Positions 6,546 through 13,564 are shown, counted from the stretch's first letter. The stretch: 19,541 bases of DNA from Anaerolineales bacterium (GCA_016789245.1 JAEURM010000012.1:1-19541), one strand, 5' to 3'. Translations and numbers: made by a program. Notes: generated by a model not told the origin, from the letters alone.

Positions 6546-7280
6546 ATGCAGATTTTGGTAATTTCTGATATCCATGCCAACTATGAAGCGCTAGACGCCG
6601 TACTACACGACTCTGCGGGACAGTATGAAGCCGTGTGGTGTTTGGGTGATTTGGTGGGCTATGGCCCCAAACCCAACGAATGCGTAGAGCGCGTGAAAAG
6701 TTTGCCCGGGCTCACGTGCTTGGTGGGCAACCACGATAAAGCCGTGTTGGGCGATTTAGATATTAACAGCTTTAACAATGACGCCCGCACGGCACTGGAA
6801 TGGACGTACCACAACCTCACGCCCGATAATTTCCGCTACTTGCATACTCTCCCTTCAATTACGGAAGTGGGCGCGTTTACGTTGGCGCACGCATCTCCAC
6901 GCCAACCCATTTGGGAATACATTCTCAACCGCATGATTGCGCGCGAGAACTTCGCCTTCTTCTACTCACCATATTGTTTGGTGGGGCACACGCATGTGCC
7001 AGTGGTGTTCCGCGAATCTGAATTGAGCGATGAGTGCGATGAAGCTTTGCCAGACTACACTGCGCCCATGAAACTGAATCATCAACGGATGATTATCAAC
7101 CCCGGCAGTGTGGGCCAACCACGGGATAATAATCCCTTTTCCTCCTATGCCTTATTAGATACGGATAACGGCTTGTGGAAATACCGCCGCGTGCCGTACA
7201 ACGTAGAAAACTCCCAGCGCCAAATGCGCACCCTCGGCTTCCCGGAGCGTTTGATTACGCGCATTGCCCAAGGGTGGTAG
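6546..7280 (+). CDS. Calcineurin-like metallophosphoesterase (YfcE/MJ0936-like)
   Basis: The 244-residue protein carries every metal-binding block of the calcineurin-like phosphoesterase fold: SDIHAN with D8 and H10, GDLVGYGP with D35, GNHD at 61-64, a histidine in LAHASPRQPIWEY, and VGHTHVP toward the C-terminus. A later INPGSVGQPRDNNP block is typical of the small single-domain subgroup that also includes diadenosine tetraphosphatase-like and phosphodiesterase-like enzymes. It should be a soluble, two-metal (Mn/Fe-type) phosphoesterase; the physiological substrate cannot be read from sequence. It stands alone, divergent from tsaE, with its own candidate promoter and a canonical terminator right after the stop codon. 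ATG 6546 lacks a Shine-Dalgarno sequence. Confidence 0.9.
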   Translation: MQILVISDIHANYEALDAVLHDSAGQYEAVWCLGDLVGYGPKPNECVERVKSLPGLTCLVGNHDKAVLGDLDINSFNNDARTALEWTYHNLTPDNFRYLHTLPSITEVGAFTLAHASPRQPIWEYILNRMIARENFAFFYSPYCLVGHTHVPVVFRESELSDECDEALPDYTAPMKLNHQRMIINPGSVGQPRDNNPFSSYALLDTDNGLWKYRRVPYNVENSQRQMRTLGFPERLITRIAQGW

Positions 7281-7302
7281 GGCCGCATCCAAAAAAGTGA
7301 AG

Positions 7303-7327
7303 AAGCCCGCATCGGCGGGCTTTTTTT
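7303..7327 (+). terminator. Intrinsic terminator after the phosphoesterase gene
   Basis: AAGCCCGC (7303-7310) pairs with GCGGGCTT (7315-7322) around loop ATCG, followed by a run of T ending at 7327. It begins 22 bases after the stop codon and is a textbook Rho-independent terminator. Confidence 0.92.
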
Positions 7328-7421
7328 ATGCTCTAGCTGGCCGCTCGCCGGAACTTCTCCTCCCGCCTCAGCGTCCAGTTAGCAAGCAAGCTCTACATCA
7401 GAGCACTCACTCGGAGGCTGT

Positions 7422-8354
7422 ATGTTTCGCAAATTTCTTTTTATTTTAGTAATTGCCGCGCTGAGCTTGGCCGCGTGCCAAGTGCAAAATGCGCGCGCAC
7501 CGGAAGAAGCCGAAGTAGGGCAAGACCCCAATTTCTTCGGTACTGGCGGCGCGGCCCCATCGGTGGCTTATGATTTAGTAGAAGCCGAAGCGGCCAAGCC
7601 GGGCTTTGCTACCAGTAACACCGCAACGGCGGGAGGTGAGTTAGGCCGGCTCGTCATCAAGAACGCCAGCTTATCGCTCATCGTGAAAGACCCGGAAAGC
7701 GCGGCCAATGAAATTAATGCGTTGGCCAATGAATTGGGTGGCTATGTAGTAAGCTCCAACACCTACCGCGCCAGCGTGGATGCACAGGGCAATGAAATTA
7801 AACAGGCCAGCGTGAGCTTGCGTGTGCCCGTGGAAAAACTCGACCAAGCCTTGCGGCAGTTGAAGGGTTTAGCCGTGGAAGTGGAAAGCGAAAATCTTTC
7901 TGGCGAAGACGTAACTTCTCAGTACACCGATTTAGAGAGCCAACTGCGCAATTTGGAAGCGGCTGAGGCGCAACTGCAAAAAATCATGGATGGCGCTAAT
8001 AAAACCGAGGATGTGTTGAACGTTTACAACCAACTCGTCTCCATCCGTGGGCAAATTGAGCAGGTGAAAGGCCAAATGAAGTATTACCGTGAATCTGCCC
8101 TGCTCTCGCTCATCACCGTGAACCTAATCCCAGATGCGCTGAGCCAACCGCTGGAAGTGGGTGGCTGGAAGCCGGAAGGCGTGGCTAAAGAAGCGTTTGA
8201 AGCCCTCTTGCGAGCCTTCCAAGAACTGGCCACCGCCGTCATTTGGATTGGGATTTACGTTCTGCCACTGTTGCTAGTGTTTGGTTTGCCGCTGTGGTTA
8301 GTGGGCCGCTGGGTACTTCGGCGCTTCCGCAAGCCCAAGCCGGTAAGTGCGTAA
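7422..8354 (+). CDS. DUF4349 lipoprotein
   Basis: The 310-residue protein has a lipoprotein signal peptide ending in LSLAAC (lipidated Cys19). It then shows the DUF4349 pattern: two beta-rich halves (LGRLVIKNASLSLIVKDPE and QASVSLRVPVEKLDQALRQL) flanking a coiled-coil section (SGEDVTSQYTDLESQLRNLE to about residue 215). A transmembrane helix near residues 268-292 is followed by a basic tail (RWVLRRFRKPKP). The lipid anchor and the helix place the domain outside the membrane with a short cytoplasmic tail. The molecular role of DUF4349 is not established. GGAGG lies 4 bases before ATG 7422, which supports this start. The gene is flanked by two terminators and so is probably monocistronic. Confidence 0.9.
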   Translation: MFRKFLFILVIAALSLAACQVQNARAPEEAEVGQDPNFFGTGGAAPSVAYDLVEAEAAKPGFATSNTATAGGELGRLVIKNASLSLIVKDPESAANEINALANELGGYVVSSNTYRASVDAQGNEIKQASVSLRVPVEKLDQALRQLKGLAVEVESENLSGEDVTSQYTDLESQLRNLEAAEAQLQKIMDGANKTEDVLNVYNQLVSIRGQIEQVKGQMKYYRESALLSLITVNLIPDALSQPLEVGGWKPEGVAKEAFEALLRAFQELATAVIWIGIYVLPLLLVFGLPLWLVGRWVLRRFRKPKPVSA

Positions 8355-8388
8355 CTCTAAAATTTATGAAGGGCGCGAAGAAAACACA

Positions 8389-8417
8389 AAGCCACACGAA
8401 GTATTTTCGTGTGGCTT
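8389..8417. terminator. Bidirectional terminator overlapping the stop codon of the MmcQ/YjbR-family gene
   Basis: A perfect 12-bp stem has arms AAGCCACACGAA (8389-8400) and TTCGTGTGGCTT (8406-8417) with loop GTATT. T-rich sequence follows on the plus strand and moderately T-rich sequence on the minus strand. The TAA stop of the minus-strand gene (8416-8418) overlaps the right arm. The left flank (8366-8400) is repeat-like, so this terminator seems to be built from an intergenic repeat. Confidence 0.8.
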
Positions 8418-8772
8418 ATTTTTTACTTTTAGCGAGTAAGCGTTTTGGCGCCATAAGTTCCCAGGCGATGTGAACATGATTGAGCAATTCTTCATCGCTG
8501 ATTTCGCTCAGTTCAATACCCACCCAACCGCGCCCGCCCACATACGGCGGCCTAAAATAGGTGTGGGGTAATTTCTCAATCAATCCGGCCTGTAGGCCGG
8601 GCGGCACCGGCACCCACACCGCTACATGCCCATCCGCGTGATGATTGTTGGCAAACATCACAAACGTTTTCTTGTGAACGAAAAAAGTTGGCTCACCGTG
8701 CGAAAGCCGCTCGCTAGTTTCTGGCAAGGCTAAGCACAGGCGGCGTACACGTTCAAGTTGCTTTTGGCTCAT
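8416..8772 (-). CDS. MmcQ/YjbR-family protein
   Basis: The 118-residue protein matches the MmcQ/YjbR family (formerly DUF419): an N-terminal helix ending in [20 protein letters not shown], then KTFVMFANN, a WVPVPPGLQ segment, [16 protein letters not shown], and a C-terminal helical [18 protein letters not shown]. The fold is CyaY-like and DNA binding has been suggested for some members, but a role in this organism cannot be inferred. I chose ATG 8772. A GTG at 8787 would add five residues, but it lies within the neighbouring repeat hairpin; the A-rich AAAAGA upstream of 8772 is only a weak ribosome binding site. The gene shares a terminator with the DUF4349 gene that converges on it. Confidence 0.85.
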   Translation of the reverse strand: MSQKQLERVRRLCLALPETSERLSHGEPTFFVHKKTFVMFANNHHADGHVAVWVPVPPGLQAGLIEKLPHTYFRPPYVGGRGWVGIELSEISDEELLNHVHIAWELMAPKRLLAKSKK

Positions 8773-8783
8773 TATTTTCTTTT

Positions 8784-8841
8784 CCACGAAGACACACTAA
8801 GCCACATGAAGCCACTTCGCGTTAGCTTCGTGTGCCTTCAC
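8784..8841. repeat. Intergenic short-period repeat with hairpin potential
   Basis: CACGAAG pairs with CTTCGTG near the two ends, and the interior repeats related words (GCCACATGAAGCCAC, CTTCG). The sequence resembles the repeat at 8366-8417. It covers the gap between the PotD-like and MmcQ/YjbR-family genes and the last few codons of the PotD-like gene. Confidence 0.5.
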
Positions 8842-9628
8842 GGATAATTTCTTGCCACAATTCCGCGTAACGCATGCGGGCTAACTCTGGTAAAGCGGCT
8901 AAGGTGGTGTAAGGCCGAGGTAAATTCAATTGGAAGGGGCGCGGTTGGCGGCGGATAAAATCTTCAGCGGTTTTGGGTTGCGTGGAAGTGCGCGGCACCA
9001 CCCAATCATATTCAATCATCAGCCGCGCTTCGGCGGGGAGGCCGCTAATGGGCAAACGGGCCGCATCCCGCAGAACGAGGCCCACCGTGCCCTCACCCGC
9101 TTCTAAGGCGCGCGGCACATCTGGCACAAAACGCGGCTTAAGTTCACGCAAGGCTTGCGCGGCGGCTTCTACTTCATTGAGGTTGAGCGTGTTGGGTGAA
9201 TAACCATGCCGCAAGAGCGCCACGCCGAGGGCCAGCCGGCCAAAACGCGGCCACAGCGCGTTACGCGTCCATATATGTTCTAGCAACGGTTGCACCGGTT
9301 CCGCACCCGTGTAGGCCACGGCCGCAATCATCATTTTGGAGGGAATAGTGAACGCGCCTTCCGGATCATGCGCGCGGCCGGGCGGGCCACCTAAACGGTG
9401 TGCATAGCGCTGGCGTATAAAATTTACGGCGGCGTAGGCGGGCAATAACGCCGCATCAAAATTAAGCGGCACTAACTCATCAGCCTCTAAGTTCACATGC
9501 GCGCCCGCCAACGGCAAAGCTGAGGCCACAAAAAGCGGCCGCCCAAAACGCAAAGTGAGCGCGGATAATACGGCGCTCACTTTGAAGAAGGTGCGGCGAG
9601 AAAATAGAAGGCGGCGGCCAGCGGTCAT
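8822..9628 (-). CDS. Tat-exported, N-terminally reduced PotD-like solute-binding protein
   Basis: The 268-residue protein starts with a twin-arginine signal (SRRTFFK, residues 10-16, then a hydrophobic core and AGA), so it should be exported folded. The rest reads like the later part of polyamine-binding PotD: EGAFTIPSKMMIAAVAYTG, then LALGVALLRHGYSPNTLNLN, then VEAAAQALRELKPRFVPDV, then LEAGEGTVGLVLRDA and DWVVPRTSTQPKTAEDFI. The usual first 80 or so mature residues (the 'NW..Y....L..FE..TG..V' to 'D..V' part) are missing, and the aromatic/acidic ligand positions seem altered. It could be a sensing or structural relative rather than a transport protein. Its ATG overlaps the stop of the response regulator gene (ATGA), so the two are translated together. 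Family placement is by visual alignment from memory. Confidence 0.7.
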   Translation of the reverse strand: MTAGRRLLFSRRTFFKVSAVLSALTLRFGRPLFVASALPLAGAHVNLEADELVPLNFDAALLPAYAAVNFIRQRYAHRLGGPPGRAHDPEGAFTIPSKMMIAAVAYTGAEPVQPLLEHIWTRNALWPRFGRLALGVALLRHGYSPNTLNLNEVEAAAQALRELKPRFVPDVPRALEAGEGTVGLVLRDAARLPISGLPAEARLMIEYDWVVPRTSTQPKTAEDFIRRQPRPFQLNLPRPYTTLAALPELARMRYAELWQEIIREGTRS

Positions 9629-10239
9629 TCGGGCGGCAATAAGCGTGAAATGGCTTCGAGTTCGCGCTGAATTTCTTCGTATTGCTCTTGCGCTTCGGCT
9701 AAGGCGTTACGGTAAGTCTCGCGCAGAGGTTCGGCCACGGCGGCCATTTGTTGCTGGGTGCGCGCAATTTGTTGCGCCTTCTGTTGCAGTTTGCTCTTCA
9801 GGCGTTGGCGATAGCCCACGTAAAACTCGCGCTCTTCCAAAGAGGGCGGGCCATCATCCGGCGTTTGCAAAGCTTTGTTCAAGGCTTTAACCAGCTCCTC
9901 CAAATCCACCGGTTTAGGCAAAAAGCGCATCGCACCCAAATTCAGCGCAAACGTTTCGTCTTCTTGTGAAACATACGTGGCCGAGAGGAAGATGAGGGGA
10001 ATCATGGCCGTTTGCGGGTTGGCGCGTAAACGGTGCGCCAGAGAGAAGCCATCCACCCGGGGCATGAGAATATCAGAAACGATGGCCGCTGGGCGTTGAT
10101 AGGTGAGCAAATCCAAGGCTTCTTGCCCATCTCGCGCCACGAGCGTGCTAAAGCCCCGCGCTTGCAGTTGCAGTTCAATCAACTCGCGCACGGCGGGAAT
10201 ATCTTCCACAATCATGATGAGGCCGTTTGAGTTCGTCAT
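9625..10239 (-). CDS. Receiver-domain response regulator with C-terminal coiled coil, no DNA-binding domain
   Basis: Residues 7-125 form a CheY-like receiver. The acidic pair is E12-D13, the phosphoacceptor is D56 in SDILMP, the switch serine is S86 in LSAT, and the conserved lysine is K109 in LPKPVDLEEL. From residue 135 to the end there is only a charged, Gln/Glu-rich helical segment (such as LKSKLQQKAQQIARTQQQMA) likely to form a coiled coil. It has no helix-turn-helix or enzymatic output, so it probably acts through protein-protein contact. No histidine kinase lies in the window. The gene overlaps the Tat-PotD-like gene downstream and lies 44 bases after the rRNA methyltransferase gene. 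A TAAAAT box ends 7 bases before ATG 10239 and no Shine-Dalgarno site is seen, so separate leaderless transcription is possible. Confidence 0.9.
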   Translation of the reverse strand: MTNSNGLIMIVEDIPAVRELIELQLQARGFSTLVARDGQEALDLLTYQRPAAIVSDILMPRVDGFSLAHRLRANPQTAMIPLIFLSATYVSQEDETFALNLGAMRFLPKPVDLEELVKALNKALQTPDDGPPSLEEREFYVGYRQRLKSKLQQKAQQIARTQQQMAAVAEPLRETYRNALAEAQEQYEEIQRELEAISRLLPPE

Positions 10240-10283
10240 ACCAAAGATTTTACTCTACTCAGGCCGTTTGTTTAGGTTAGGCT

Positions 10284-11537
10284 TTAGGAGGAAACAAACC
10301 TTGCCACACACTCTACGTGGTGGGTTTGCGGGAACATATCAAACGGTTGCACCGCTTCCAAACGATAGCGGCCTGCCGCCAGCCGCTTGGCATCCCGCGC
10401 AAAGGTAGCCGGGTCACAGGCTACGTACACAATCACACGCGGCTTAAGTTGGAGCAGAACATCAAGCACTGCTGGCGCACAACCGGCGCGGGGCGGGTCA
10501 ATCAGTGCCACGTCTGGTTTAAGTTCTAGCGTGGGCAAAACATCTTCCGCCGGCGCACAATAAATTTCCACATTTTCAAATTCATCCAAGTTGGCGGCGG
10601 CATCTTCCACGGCTGATTCAGCGGCTTCAATGCCAATTACATGTTTTACTTCCGGCGCAATGAAGGCGGTGAACAGGCCCACGCCACAGTACAACTCCAG
10701 AACCGTATCGCTAGTGCGCAAGGTGAGTGCGGCCAGCACTTCGTTCACCAGCTTTTCGGCCACTGCGGTGTTTACCTGAAAAAACGAACCGGCAGAAATT
10801 TTGAACGCGCGGCCTTTGATATTTTCCACCAAGTAATCGCGGCCAGCCAGCGCCATAGAAGCGCCATCAGGCCGGAGCAGGGCCACAGAAACCGGCCAAT
10901 CAATTTCCACTTCCGGCGCGTCCATATCAGACTCAAAAATAATCAGTTCGTCCTCGGCGCTGGCACGCAGAGTGAGCCGCTCCAACTCCGGCACACTTTC
11001 CACGTTTAGGCGTTGGCGCATGTGCATGAGGGCCGGCGCGGCAAGGTGGCATTCCGTAATGGGCACCATGGCGTTGGAACTGGCGGCCTTGAACCCGAGC
11101 TGGCCCTCCGGCGTAAGCGAAAATTGCACCTGATTGCGGTAACCAAACGGCTGTGGCGCGGGCACAGTGGGCCGCACCAACCGGCGCGCTTCAGCTTCGG
11201 CCCAGCCGCCCATGCGCACCAATTGCTCAATCACTTGTTGTGTTTTATACGCTACCTGCGCGGGGTAAGCGAGGTGTTGCAGTTGGCAACCGCCACACGC
11301 GGGTGAGGCGTGACGGGCAAGGAGTGAAAAGTGATGCTGACACAGCGGTCCAACTCGGTCTGCTGAGGGCGTGAGAATTTCTACCAGCCGCGCGCGCTGG
11401 AAGTTTTTCTTATCTTCAATAATCTCAACGCGTACAGTTTCACCGGGCAAGGCAAACGGCACAAACACCACGCGGCCATCGTGCCGCGCAATGCCTTCAC
11501 CGGAATGAGAGAGGGAAGTGATTTCTAGGATGAGCAT
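10284..11537 (-). CDS. 23S rRNA (uracil-C5) methyltransferase, RlmD/RumA family
   Basis: The 417-residue protein has an N-terminal TRAM RNA-binding domain (LEITSLSHSGEGIARHDG to about residue 55), a [4Fe-4S] cysteine set (C66, C81, C84, C163), and a SAM-dependent methyltransferase domain with ELYCGVGLFT, FFQVN, IDPPRAG and the nucleophile motif VACDPATFARD. It should form m5U in 23S rRNA; whether at U1939, U747 or both is not readable here. In RumA the first two cluster cysteines are about six residues apart. Here they are fifteen apart because of an extra loop, SLLARHASP, which coincides with a run of 7-base repeats (11303-11337). GAGAAG precedes ATG 11537. The gene follows the nucleoside phosphorylase on the same strand after a 49-base gap. 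Confidence 0.93.
   Translation of the reverse strand: MLILEITSLSHSGEGIARHDGRVVFVPFALPGETVRVEIIEDKKNFQRARLVEILTPSADRVGPLCQHHFSLLARHASPACGGCQLQHLAYPAQVAYKTQQVIEQLVRMGGWAEAEARRLVRPTVPAPQPFGYRNQVQFSLTPEGQLGFKAASSNAMVPITECHLAAPALMHMRQRLNVESVPELERLTLRASAEDELIIFESDMDAPEVEIDWPVSVALLRPDGASMALAGRDYLVENIKGRAFKISAGSFFQVNTAVAEKLVNEVLAALTLRTSDTVLELYCGVGLFTAFIAPEVKHVIGIEAAESAVEDAAANLDEFENVEIYCAPAEDVLPTLELKPDVALIDPPRAGCAPAVLDVLLQLKPRVIVYVACDPATFARDAKRLAAGRYRLEAVQPFDMFPQTHHVECVARFVSS
11303..11337. repeat. Run of five degenerate 7-base repeats inside the rRNA methyltransferase gene
   Basis: On the plus strand five consecutive 7-base units are in register, four beginning GTGA (for example GTGAGGC, GTGAAAA, GTGATGC) and one diverged. 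The same GTGAARC-type unit makes up the hairpin at 16354-16407. They encode the extra loop between the Fe-S cysteines of the methyltransferase. Confidence 0.55.
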
Positions 11538-11541
11538 TTCT

Positions 11542-11575
11542 TCTCAATGGATGGAACGGATAATCCGTTTTCATC
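11542..11575. repeat. Small hairpin in the gap between phosphorylase and rRNA methyltransferase genes
   Basis: AACGGAT and ATCCGTT form a 7-bp stem with almost no loop, and another ATCCGTT follows directly. The words resemble those in the repeat at 4617-4683. It lies between two genes on the minus strand. Confidence 0.45.
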
Positions 11576-11586
11576 CGTTGACTCAT

Positions 11587-12348
11587 TTACAAATTGAGAG
11601 CCGCTTCGGCCGCCAGCCAAAATAATTTCTCGCGTACGGCGCGTTGCTTGTTCCAATCGCGATGATCCCACTCCAAGCCGCTCACGTCATCCCCGCCGTA
11701 CAGAATTTGGCCGAGGGTAACGTTACGGAATTGCGCCACCGCAAACAGCGCCGAGGCTTCCATTTCTACGCAAATACAACCCTCCGCTTGCCGCTGTTTA
11801 ATTTTGTGCGGCGTTTCGCGGTAAATGGCGTCCGTCGTCCATGTCTTGCCCGTCACATACGCCACGCCGTTGCGCTGGAGCGTATCTTCAATCACTTGCA
11901 CGGCGTGCGCGTTGGCGCTCACTTCACGGCTGGCGGGCAAATAATGGTAAGAGGTGCCTTCATCACGCACGGCGCTGGTGGGCACAATGAGATGCCCCAC
12001 CGCAATTTCCCGGTTGAGCACGCCACAGCCGCCGCACACCACAAATTTACGGCAACCGCGCGCAATCACTTCTTCCAGCAAGCCTACCGCCAGCGGCGCA
12101 CCAATGCCCGGGTGAAGCACGGCCAGCCGTTGGCGCTTGTATTTAATTTCATACAGTGGGTGGTCACCAATCTCACTTTTTTGCTTAGCCACCACACGCG
12201 TTTTAAACTGGCGGCGCAAACGGTTGAGCACATCTTGAAAGAACGTGATGACACAGCGTTCCGGCACATCCAGCGGATCAACTAGTTTGCTCGGCTCAAT
12301 CAGCGCTTCAGGTGTGGGGTCAAATTCAAGGATGGGGGCAGTGGGCAT
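11587..12348 (-). CDS. Uridine phosphorylase-like nucleoside phosphorylase
   Basis: The 253-residue protein belongs to the PNP/UDP phosphorylase family, which splits nucleosides with phosphate into base and ribose-1-phosphate. Visible landmarks are PGIGAPLAVGLLEEVIARG, the phosphate/base-site block VVCGGCGVLN, VPTSAVRDEGTSYHYLP, TTDAIYRET, and the ribose-binding VEMEASALFAVAQ. The GTSYHY and TDAIYRET blocks suggest the uridine phosphorylase branch, but specificity is uncertain. The frame is open upstream to 12531, but that stretch runs through a perfect hairpin repeat and is not family-like, so ATG 12348 is chosen. TATCAT ends 6 bases before it and there is no Shine-Dalgarno site, so the mRNA may be leaderless. 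It is divergent from the glycosyltransferase and upstream of the rRNA methyltransferase. Confidence 0.9.
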   Translation of the reverse strand: MPTAPILEFDPTPEALIEPSKLVDPLDVPERCVITFFQDVLNRLRRQFKTRVVAKQKSEIGDHPLYEIKYKRQRLAVLHPGIGAPLAVGLLEEVIARGCRKFVVCGGCGVLNREIAVGHLIVPTSAVRDEGTSYHYLPASREVSANAHAVQVIEDTLQRNGVAYVTGKTWTTDAIYRETPHKIKQRQAEGCICVEMEASALFAVAQFRNVTLGQILYGGDDVSGLEWDHRDWNKQRAVREKLFWLAAEAALNL

Positions 12349-12354
12349 GGGGCA

Positions 12355-12360
12355 ATGATA
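12355..12360 (-). promoter_or_regulatory. Candidate -10 box of the nucleoside phosphorylase gene
   Basis: TATCAT on the minus strand ends 6 bases before ATG 12348. No clear -35 box is seen at the expected distance. The call rests on similarity to the other short-leader genes in the window. Confidence 0.3.
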
Positions 12361-12404
12361 ATGGAGATTTGGTGTTGGCGTAGAAATTGAAACGGCCTGT
12401 TTTT

Positions 12405-12463
12405 GGACGCAGATAAACGCTGATTCAAGAAAAACCCGCGTTGCTTTGCGTTTATCTGCGTCC
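12405..12463. repeat. Perfect 16-bp inverted repeat in a divergent promoter region
   Basis: GGACGCAGATAAACGC (12405-12420) and GCGTTTATCTGCGTCC (12448-12463) are exact reverse complements around a 27-base loop. The element lies between two divergent gene starts, so it is not a terminator for either. Its 'ATCTGCG/GCAGAT' wording matches the widespread type of short-period intergenic repeat. Confidence 0.75.
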
Positions 12464-12512
12464 CATTCTAGATGTGCAAGTTGATTGGCCGCGAATTTAT
12501 GCGCCGTGCACG

Positions 12513-12518
12513 TATAAT
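12513..12518 (+). promoter_or_regulatory. -10 box of the glycosyltransferase gene
   Basis: A perfect TATAAT ends 7 bases before ATG 12526. The expected start of transcription is at or next to the ATG, and no Shine-Dalgarno site is present. No good -35 box is visible. Confidence 0.5.
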
Positions 12519-12525
12519 CAGCCCA

Positions 12526-13518
12526 ATGCAAATTTCAGTGATTATGACGGTGTTAAACGAGGGCGAGGCGATGCGGGCGGTGCTAGATTCTCTGGCGGCA
12601 CAAACATGGCCAGCGGATGAGATTGTAGTGTGTGATGGCGGTTCACGCGATGCGACACTGAGCGTTTTGCGTGGGTACGCCGCGCGGCTTCCGTTGAAAA
12701 TTGTGGAAGTACCGGGGGCCAATATCTCTCAAGGCCGCAACGCCGCCCTCCGCGCCGCCAGCGGTGAAATTATTGCCGTTACGGATGCTGGCGTGCGCTG
12801 TGAGCCGGACTGGCTGGAAAAATTAGTTGAGCCATTTACTCCCCTCGCTCGCGCCGCAGGCGTGGGAGAGGGGCCGGGGGTGAGGGCCGTGGCTGGCTTC
12901 TTTCACTCAGACCCTAAAACCGTATTTGAAATTGCTTTAGGTGCCACCACTCTGCCAGAAGCGCGAGAAATTAACCCGCAAACCTATTTGCCCTCTAGCC
13001 GCAGTGTGGCCTTCCGCAAAGAGGTGTGGGAACGCGTGGGCGGTTACCCGGAGTGGCTAGATTTTTGTGAGGACGTGATTTTTGATTTGAATGTGCGGCG
13101 TGAGTTTGGGCCGTTCGCCTTTCAGCCGGCCGCGCTCGTTCACTTTCGGCCACGCGCCAGCCTCCGCGCCTTTGCCAAACAGTATTATCAGTACGCACGC
13201 GGGGATGGCAAAGCTAATTTGTTTCCGCGCCAACACGCGGTGCGTTACTTTGCGTACTGGGTGGCCGCGCCGTTACTGATTTATGCCGCCCTCACCGTTA
13301 GCCCGTGGTTGTGGCTGTTGGGGATTTTGGCCGGCGTAGCCTACATTCGCTTGCCTCTGCGCCGCGCGGCCAGCCGCCTGCCAACGCTCACTTGGTGGGA
13401 ACGGGTGCAAGTGCTAGTGCTCATCCCCATCATCCGCGTCACTGGTGATGGGGCGAAGATGCTGGGTTACCCGGTGGGGGTATGGTGGCGATTACAAAAA
13501 AAACGCCCCACAGCTTAG
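12526..13518 (+). CDS. GT2-family glycosyltransferase with C-terminal membrane segments
   Basis: The 330-residue enzyme transfers a sugar from a nucleotide-sugar donor. It shows the GT-A fold of family 2: SVIMTVLNEGEAM, nucleotide-binding CDGGSRDAT (36-44), the metal-binding TDAG (86-89), and a catalytic-type ED pair at 182-183 in DFCEDVIFDL. Two hydrophobic segments near residues 242-275 and a further one before the C-terminus suggest membrane association, as in enzymes making lipid-linked or exported polysaccharide. The acceptor is unknown. Residues 106-121, between LVEPF and VAGFF, are encoded by a REP-like palindrome and look like an in-frame insertion. ATG 12526 is chosen because TATAAT stands 7 bases upstream; an in-frame start at 12472 would read through the promoter. 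Confidence 0.9.
   Translation: MQISVIMTVLNEGEAMRAVLDSLAAQTWPADEIVVCDGGSRDATLSVLRGYAARLPLKIVEVPGANISQGRNAALRAASGEIIAVTDAGVRCEPDWLEKLVEPFTPLARAAGVGEGPGVRAVAGFFHSDPKTVFEIALGATTLPEAREINPQTYLPSSRSVAFRKEVWERVGGYPEWLDFCEDVIFDLNVRREFGPFAFQPAALVHFRPRASLRAFAKQYYQYARGDGKANLFPRQHAVRYFAYWVAAPLLIYAALTVSPWLWLLGILAGVAYIRLPLRRAASRLPTLTWWERVQVLVLIPIIRVTGDGAKMLGYPVGVWWRLQKKRPTA
12838..12888. repeat. REP-like palindrome inserted in frame in the glycosyltransferase gene
   Basis: Bases 12841-12855 pair with 12859-12873 (14 of 15 positions counting G-U pairs; one mismatch) around a 3-base loop. They are followed by GGCCGGGGGTGAGGG. The arrangement 'cccctc ... gggagagggg ccgggggtgaggg' is the style of a common intergenic palindrome, here translated as PLARAAGVGEGPGVRA. 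Confidence 0.7.
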
Positions 13519-13528
13519 ATGGGCCAAA

Positions 13529-13556
13529 AAAGTCCCCTCCAGTGGAGGGGACTTTC
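13529..13556. terminator. Bidirectional terminator between glycosyltransferase and potC
   Basis: AGTCCCCTCC (13531-13540) and GGAGGGGACT (13544-13553) pair perfectly around loop AGT, extended by AA/TT, with an A run before and T run after. It lies between converging genes and can serve both. Confidence 0.9.
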
Positions 13557-13564
13557 GCTTAAGT

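Noticed and set aside
6396..6575. 60-codon N-terminal extension of TsaE
   Set aside because: It does not resemble the family, contains the promoter, and ATG 6395 gives the normal length.
8773..8787. GTG start for the MmcQ/YjbR-family gene
   Set aside because: It lies at the edge of the repeat hairpin, and the family core begins after ATG 8772.
10266..10299. GTTTGTTT / AAACAAAC inverted repeat at the end of the rRNA methyltransferase gene
   Set aside because: The 8-bp A/T-rich stem has an 18-base loop and no U tract. It could be an attenuator but support is poor.
12349..12531. 61-codon extension of the nucleoside phosphorylase
   Set aside because: It covers the 16-bp inverted repeat and the glycosyltransferase promoter, and the residues are not family-like.
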